A stretch of 9,911 bases of DNA, from assembly GCA_943323705.2 (NCBI GenBank), contig CALPIT020000077.1, forward strand, positions 1-9,911. The letters run 5' to 3'. The translations under genes were made by a program, and so were the position numbers. The notes beneath the pieces were generated by a model, which did no database searches, had not been told where the DNA came from, and worked only from the letters and a program-made list of their open reading frames with translations. This document shows, piece after piece, positions 6,312 to 9,911 of this stretch (position 1 is the first letter of the stretch; each line of letters opens with the position of its first letter). This DNA is from Streptomyces griseus (GTDB taxonomy: Bacteria > Bacteroidota > Bacteroidia > Chitinophagales > Chitinophagaceae).

Positions 6312-6316
6312 TTTCA

Positions 6317-6916
6317 ATGATTTATCAGTTTAATAATATCATTCCTGTTGTACATCCAAGCAGCTTTATACATCCTCAAGCTTCCGTAACCGGCAATGTC
6401 ATCATCGGAAAAAATGTTTATGTCGGACCTGGCGCAGCCATCAGAGGCGACTGGGGGCAAATCATCATTGAAGATGGTTGTAACATTCAGGAAAATTGTA
6501 CCATTCACATGTTTCCAGGCGTAACTGTTTTGCTGAAAGAAGCTGCACATATTGGTCATGGTGCTGTTATTCATGGTGCTTCCATTGGCAGAAATTGTTT
6601 GGTTGGCATGAATGCAGTTATCATGGACAACGTACAACTAGGTGATGAATGTATAGTAGGCGCGTTAAGTTTTATCAAGGCTGATGAAACTTTTGAAAAC
6701 AGAAGCTTGATTGTAGGAAATCCAGCTAAGAAAATTAAAGATGTTTCTGATGAAATGATAAGCTGGAAAACGGAAGGCACCAAATTATACCAAGAATTGC
6801 CTGAAAACATGAGACAACATTGGAGCGAATGTAGCCCATTGTCAGATTTGCCTGCCGATCGCAATATCAATTATCCAGAATATAAAACATGGAACGATAC
6901 TAAATCACAGGATTAG
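6317..6916 (+). CDS. paaY: PaaY, gamma-carbonic-anhydrase-like hexapeptide thioesterase of phenylacetate catabolism
   Basis: This 199-residue left-handed beta-helix protein has repeated hexapeptide units (for example VTGNVIIGKNVYVGP and GASIGRNCLVGMNAVI). It also has the three metal-ligand histidines of gamma-class carbonic anhydrases: His64 (NCTIH), His81 (HIGH) and His86 (AVIHG). E. coli PaaY acts mainly as a thioesterase on dead-end oxepin-derived CoA esters and is about the same length. The C-terminal tail (about 145-199, including WKTEGTKLYQELPENMRQHW) matches the PaaY-type helical tail rather than short carbonic anhydrases. I chose ATG 6317 (MIYQFNNIIPVVHPSSF) because it aligns with the E. 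coli start. An upstream in-frame start at 6281 would add 12 unrelated residues inside paaI. It is the last recognisable paa gene here. Confidence 0.92.
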   Translation: MIYQFNNIIPVVHPSSFIHPQASVTGNVIIGKNVYVGPGAAIRGDWGQIIIEDGCNIQENCTIHMFPGVTVLLKEAAHIGHGAVIHGASIGRNCLVGMNAVIMDNVQLGDECIVGALSFIKADETFENRSLIVGNPAKKIKDVSDEMISWKTEGTKLYQELPENMRQHWSECSPLSDLPADRNINYPEYKTWNDTKSQD

Positions 6917-6924
6917 TATTTCTA

Positions 6925-6957
6925 TTTGTTTTTTATTAATTTGGCTTCCTATATTTC
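6925..6957 (+). promoter_or_regulatory. Possible Bacteroidota-type promoter before the TTG-start gene
   Basis: TTTG at 6925-6928 and TATATTTC at 6950-6957 fit the TTTG / TAnnTTTG pattern with one mismatch and a 21-bp spacer. Transcription would begin about 3-9 bp beyond 6957, at or just inside the annotated TTG start (6961). The message would then be leaderless, or the start is misplaced. If real, it separates the receptor locus from the paa operon. Confidence 0.4.
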
Positions 6958-6960
6958 TTT

Positions 6961-7470
6961 TTGAAAAAAATTGTTACCATACTTATCGTTTCTATTCTTG
7001 TTTTGCAAACAGGCGGAATCATTTTTGTACTGCAAATTCAACAAGTATTGAATGGCTTTAACATCAGCAAACTTCTTGAGGAAGACAATACCCATTTCAG
7101 TGAAATTCAAATCTCAAAGACCGATTTTGAAAAATCAAAAATTGATGAAAATGAATTTTATTTCAGGAATGAACTTTATGACATCAAATCAATCACTAAA
7201 CAAGGACGTAACTATAAAATAATTGCCATAAAAGATAGTGAGGAAACAAACATCTTAGAAAGATTCAAAAAAGTATTTGACGGCACTAAAAATCAAAAAA
7301 ATAAAACACCTGATTCTTTGGTTAAACTGTTATCACTTGTATTTGTGGTTCCAAAATCTGATCCTTCAATTTTTTTAAAAATAACTATAAAGAATAACTA
7401 CATTTCTACCATAGAAAATACGAAGGACAAAGCGATTGCCGTTCCTACACCACCGCCATTGTATTCATGA
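6961..7470 (+). CDS. Small membrane-anchored or exported protein of unknown function, TTG start
   Basis: This 169-residue frame has no Met codon. The only usable start is TTG 6961, because an in-frame stop lies at 6937-6939 with only non-start codons between. The N-terminus (KKIVTILIVSILVLQTGG, then IIFVLQIQQ to about residue 27) is a basic-then-hydrophobic segment typical of a signal anchor or signal peptide. The remainder is charged and soluble, with DENEFYFRNELYDIKSI (62-78) and KDSEETNILERFKKVF (91-106) as the most distinctive parts, and ends in a proline-rich VPTPPPLYS. It carries no motif I recognise. The layout recalls small hydrophobic-headed proteins encoded next to TonB-dependent receptors in Bacteroidota, but that resemblance is weak. 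It sits 71 bp before a TonB-dependent receptor gene. That it is a real gene is supported by its length in AT-rich DNA and its membrane segment. Confidence 0.65.
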   Translation: MKKIVTILIVSILVLQTGGIIFVLQIQQVLNGFNISKLLEEDNTHFSEIQISKTDFEKSKIDENEFYFRNELYDIKSITKQGRNYKIIAIKDSEETNILERFKKVFDGTKNQKNKTPDSLVKLLSLVFVVPKSDPSIFLKITIKNNYISTIENTKDKAIAVPTPPPLYS

Positions 7471-7491
7471 TAATAAGACATGAACACAGTT

Positions 7492-7517
7492 CTATTTCAT
7501 CTTGAATGATGAAGTAG
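7492..7517 (+). other. Stem-loop between the unknown gene and the receptor gene
   Basis: CTATTTCATC (7492-7501) and GATGAAGTAG (7508-7517) flank a 6-base loop. As RNA all ten positions pair, one through a U-G wobble. It sits 22 bp after the stop of the unknown gene and 24 bp before the receptor ATG. The stem is AT-rich and followed by only TTT, so it is a weak terminator candidate at best; a leader structure for the receptor message is equally possible. Confidence 0.35.
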
Positions 7518-7541
7518 TTTCCCTATATCAAATTTTATTCA

Positions 7542-9770
7542 ATGAGGTTTATTTATAAAACAGCTTTTGTTGTCACGCTGTTATTTCCATACTTTGCTGT
7601 CGCACAAACAAAAAACGCAACGAAAGACACCGTTTCATTTCTTGATGAATTTGTCATTACAGCTAATAAATTTCCTGAAAAGAAAAAATACATTGCTCAG
7701 CAAATTCTTTCATTAAGTGCCAAAGACATTGCAATTGCCAATGCTCAAAATACTGCAGACTTGCTGGCTTCTACAGGTAGTGTTTTTATCCAGAAAAGTC
7801 AATTGGGTGGAGGAAGTGTTACACTTAGAGGATTTGAGGCCAATAGAAATCTCTTGGTTATTGATGGTGTTCGAATGAACAATTTAATTTACAGAAGCGG
7901 TCATCTTCAGAACATTATCACAACAGACCAGTCTTCGTTTGATAGAATAGAAGTTCTTTTCGGATCCGCTTCAACTATGTATGGCAGTGATGCTTTAGGC
8001 GGTGTGATTGCGATGTATACAAAAAAACCGCTGTTTAGTTTAAATGATAAAAAACAGATGGAGTTGAATGCATTCTCAAGATATGGAACTGTTGATAATG
8101 AAATTACAGCCCATGTGGATGTGAATACTGGCAATCAGAAACTAGCCTCATTTACTTCATTGAGTTTTTCTTCATTTGGGGATTTAAAAAGTGGAAGAAA
8201 TAAAAATCCATTTTATGATGGAATTTATTCTGAAAGAAATTATTATGTAGGCAGAGTCAACAATAAAGATACTTTGATAAAAAACCCAAAACCCTATTTA
8301 CAATTAAACAGCAACTACCATCAGTATGATATTGTTCAAAAATTTTTATTAAAAGCTTCAGCAAATAAAGAGCACGGATTGAATTTGCAATTTTCGAATT
8401 CATCTGACGTGCCGAGATATGACCGACTAACCGATCCTGCTCCAACTGTAAGTTCAGCAGCTGGATTGAAATACGCATCATGGTATTATGGACCACAAAC
8501 CAGACTACTTGCAGCTTATGATTTTAATCAAAAAAACACTAACGGTTTTTTCCAACAGATTCATTATTCCATCAATTATCAACATGTAGAAGAAAGTCGT
8601 CATACTCGAAAATTCAATTCCTCCGATTTACAAAATAGAAATGAAAAGGTAAATGTTTGGGGTGCAAATTTAGATATCAATAGAAAGACTAATCAACATG
8701 AGTTACGGATTGGCATAGACGCTCAATACAACACGTTACAATCAACTGCAGACCAACTAAACATCAATACAGGAGAAACTAGTAAACTCGACACTCGTTA
8801 TCCTGATGGCAAAAACAATATGCTAAATGTGGCCACATATTATTCACATACCTGGAAGAAAAACAAAACAGTGACTTTTACAGATGGACTCAGAGTCGGG
8901 GTCAGCAACTTACATTCCACAATAGCAGATACTTCATTTTTTCGGTTGCCTTATAACGTCATCAATCAAAAAAATATAGTGTTTTCAGACAATGTAGGCG
9001 TTATCTTGAATTATAGAAACGGATGGAAAAATTCATTCCAATTTTCGACAGGATTTCGCGTTCCCAATATTGATGATTTAAGTAAAATATTTGAATCAGC
9101 ACCAGGAGTCATTATTGTTCCAAATGACCAATTAAAACCTGAAAAGACAATTACCTTTGAAACGGGTATTTCAAAATATTCAAGCAACAAATTGAACTGG
9201 GAAAATAATTTTTACTACACCCGATTTTTTGATGCTATTGTTACTAGACCATTTAATTACAATGGAAAAGATTCTATCAACTATGATGGCAGTATGAGTC
9301 AGGTATTGGCGAATCAAAATCAACGAAATGCTTTTATCTATGGCTTCTCTTCTAACTTGAAAATTAATTTTACACGTAATTTCGATTTATCAATAGCTGC
9401 CACATATACCCGTGGAGAAATTGTTACTGATAGTGTAAACACTCCTCTAGATCATATTCCTCCTTTCATGACCAATTTGCAGGCCAACTATCAATATCAA
9501 AAATGGAGATTTGGATTTATTGTTAATTATAATGGATGGAAAAGAATTGCTGATTATTGCTTGAATGGTGAAGACAATGAACAATATGCAACTTCAGAAG
9601 GCATGCCGGCATGGGCGATTGCTAATTTCAGAGCATCCTATAAATTTAATAAAATACTACATGTACAAGTAGGTATTGATAATATTTTTGATACTCAATA
9701 CCGAACTTTTGCAAGTGGAATTAATGCGGCTGGGAGAAATATATTTGTGAGTTTGAGGTTTCATCATTGA
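7542..9770 (+). CDS. TonB-dependent outer-membrane receptor (haem/haemoglobin-receptor-like, substrate unknown)
   Basis: This 742-residue protein starts with a signal peptide (about 1-21, probable cleavage after AVA before Gln22). A short TonB-box-like DEFVITANKF (35-44) and a plug domain (about 45-165) follow, with LLASTGSVFIQKS, TLRGFEANRNLLVIDGVRMNN and IEVLFGSASTMYGSDALGGVI. A 22-strand-type barrel fills the rest, ending in NIFDTQYRTFASGINAAGRNIFVSLRFHH. FRVPNIDDL (505-513) and the NDQLKPE stretch (528-534) resemble the FRAP and NPNL boxes of haem receptors, but no His lies between them, so the haem ligand of classical receptors is missing there. No N-terminal carboxypeptidase-like domain and no SusD partner are present. 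It probably imports iron complexes, haem or another small ligand. A link to phenylacetate uptake has no support beyond position. Confidence 0.92.
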   Translation: MRFIYKTAFVVTLLFPYFAVAQTKNATKDTVSFLDEFVITANKFPEKKKYIAQQILSLSAKDIAIANAQNTADLLASTGSVFIQKSQLGGGSVTLRGFEANRNLLVIDGVRMNNLIYRSGHLQNIITTDQSSFDRIEVLFGSASTMYGSDALGGVIAMYTKKPLFSLNDKKQMELNAFSRYGTVDNEITAHVDVNTGNQKLASFTSLSFSSFGDLKSGRNKNPFYDGIYSERNYYVGRVNNKDTLIKNPKPYLQLNSNYHQYDIVQKFLLKASANKEHGLNLQFSNSSDVPRYDRLTDPAPTVSSAAGLKYASWYYGPQTRLLAAYDFNQKNTNGFFQQIHYSINYQHVEESRHTRKFNSSDLQNRNEKVNVWGANLDINRKTNQHELRIGIDAQYNTLQSTADQLNINTGETSKLDTRYPDGKNNMLNVATYYSHTWKKNKTVTFTDGLRVGVSNLHSTIADTSFFRLPYNVINQKNIVFSDNVGVILNYRNGWKNSFQFSTGFRVPNIDDLSKIFESAPGVIIVPNDQLKPEKTITFETGISKYSSNKLNWENNFYYTRFFDAIVTRPFNYNGKDSINYDGSMSQVLANQNQRNAFIYGFSSNLKINFTRNFDLSIAATYTRGEIVTDSVNTPLDHIPPFMTNLQANYQYQKWRFGFIVNYNGWKRIADYCLNGEDNEQYATSEGMPAWAIANFRASYKFNKILHVQVGIDNIFDTQYRTFASGINAAGRNIFVSLRFHH

Positions 9771-9776
9771 GATTTC

Positions 9777-9887
9777 ACCGCGGAGATGAGAGGGCATTGA
9801 GTTTTCGCAGAGGTTTATTTTAAGCCACGAATTCACGAATTTTTTTACCGCGGAGAATAGAGAGCATTGAGTTTTCGCAGAGGTTTA
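9777..9887. repeat. Two direct copies of a 41-bp CGCRGAG-family repeat
   Basis: Copies at 9777-9817 and 9847-9887 match at 38 of 41 positions by eye and lie 29 bp apart. Each starts ACCGCGGAG and ends TTCGCAGAGGTTTA. The first copy matches the left arm of the palindrome at 1532 (register 1537-1577) at about 30 of 41 positions without gaps, so they are one repeat family. Each copy contains CGCGGAG and CGCAGAG 27 bp apart, as the upstream arm has two CGCAGAG copies 27 bp apart. Here the copies are in direct rather than inverted order, just after the receptor stop. Confidence 0.85.
9826..9841. repeat. Perfect double octamer CACGAATT between the two direct repeats
   Basis: CACGAATT occurs twice in perfect tandem (9826-9833 and 9834-9841), followed by a run of T. 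It occupies most of the spacer between the two 41-bp copies. Similar CCACGAATTCACGAATT strings are familiar to me from intergenic regions of Bacteroidota; this is recollection. It is the third period-8 tract in the window. The remaining bases to 9911 show nothing I can name. Confidence 0.6.
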
Positions 9888-9911
9888 TTATTTTCTTAGC
9901 AATGTCTCCTG

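Noticed and set aside
6281..6316. An earlier in-frame start for paaY at 6281
   Set aside because: It would lie inside paaI and add 12 residues with no match to PaaY proteins; MIYQF at 6317 aligns with the known N-terminus.
8537..8545. CACTAACGG resembling a PaaR half-site inside the receptor gene
   Set aside because: There is no inverted partner, and it is within conserved coding sequence far from a start.
9777..9887. Repeats considered as a CRISPR array
   Set aside because: There are only two copies with 29-bp spacing, the intervening DNA is itself a repeat, and no cas genes are present; an intergenic repeat family explains it better.

Overview
The window is a phenylacetate-degradation (paa) gene cluster followed by an outer-membrane receptor locus, with every gene on the + strand. 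The AT-rich sequence, the general lack of Shine-Dalgarno sites, promoter-like TTG...TAnnTTT elements, a TonB-dependent receptor and dispersed CGCRGAG-type and octamer repeats all point to a member of the Bacteroidota, possibly of the Chitinophagaceae/Sphingobacteria kind. The genus cannot be read from the window.

Layout: a TetR-family regulator (5' end off-window, 1-456) is followed after 3 bp by paaE (460-1530). A 167-bp gap then holds a large imperfect palindrome (41-bp arms), a perfect small palindrome that looks like a TetR/PaaR operator, and a promoter-like pair. Next come paaA, paaB, a 136-bp gap made of period-8 repeats, paaC, paaD, an MgtC/SapB-family membrane protein gene, paaG, paaI and paaY (1698-6916). 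The spacing among paaC-paaD-mgtC-like-paaG-paaI-paaY is 2-35 bp, so they are probably co-transcribed. A small TTG-start membrane-anchored protein of unknown function (6961-7470) and a 742-residue TonB-dependent receptor (7542-9770) follow. The last 140 bp hold two direct copies of a repeat related to the arms of the upstream palindrome.

How the genes work together: PaaA, B and C form the ring 1,2-phenylacetyl-CoA epoxidase. PaaE passes electrons from NADPH through FAD and a [2Fe-2S] centre, and PaaD helps assemble the iron centres. PaaG isomerises the epoxide to the oxepin. PaaI and PaaY are thioesterases that relieve the build-up of dead-end CoA esters. The CoA ligase (PaaK), the ring-opening enzyme (PaaZ) and the beta-oxidation enzymes (PaaF, PaaH, PaaJ) are not in this window. 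The regulator probably represses the promoter ahead of paaA and is relieved by phenylacetyl-CoA; this is inferred from the family.

Most of the window is a well-known catabolic cluster rather than a new system. The points most worth a second look are the PaaR-like operator, the MgtC-family gene embedded in the operon, the octamer repeat that contains the paaC start codon, the repeat family that appears as an inverted pair at one end and a direct pair at the other, and the unrecognised TTG-start gene before the receptor.
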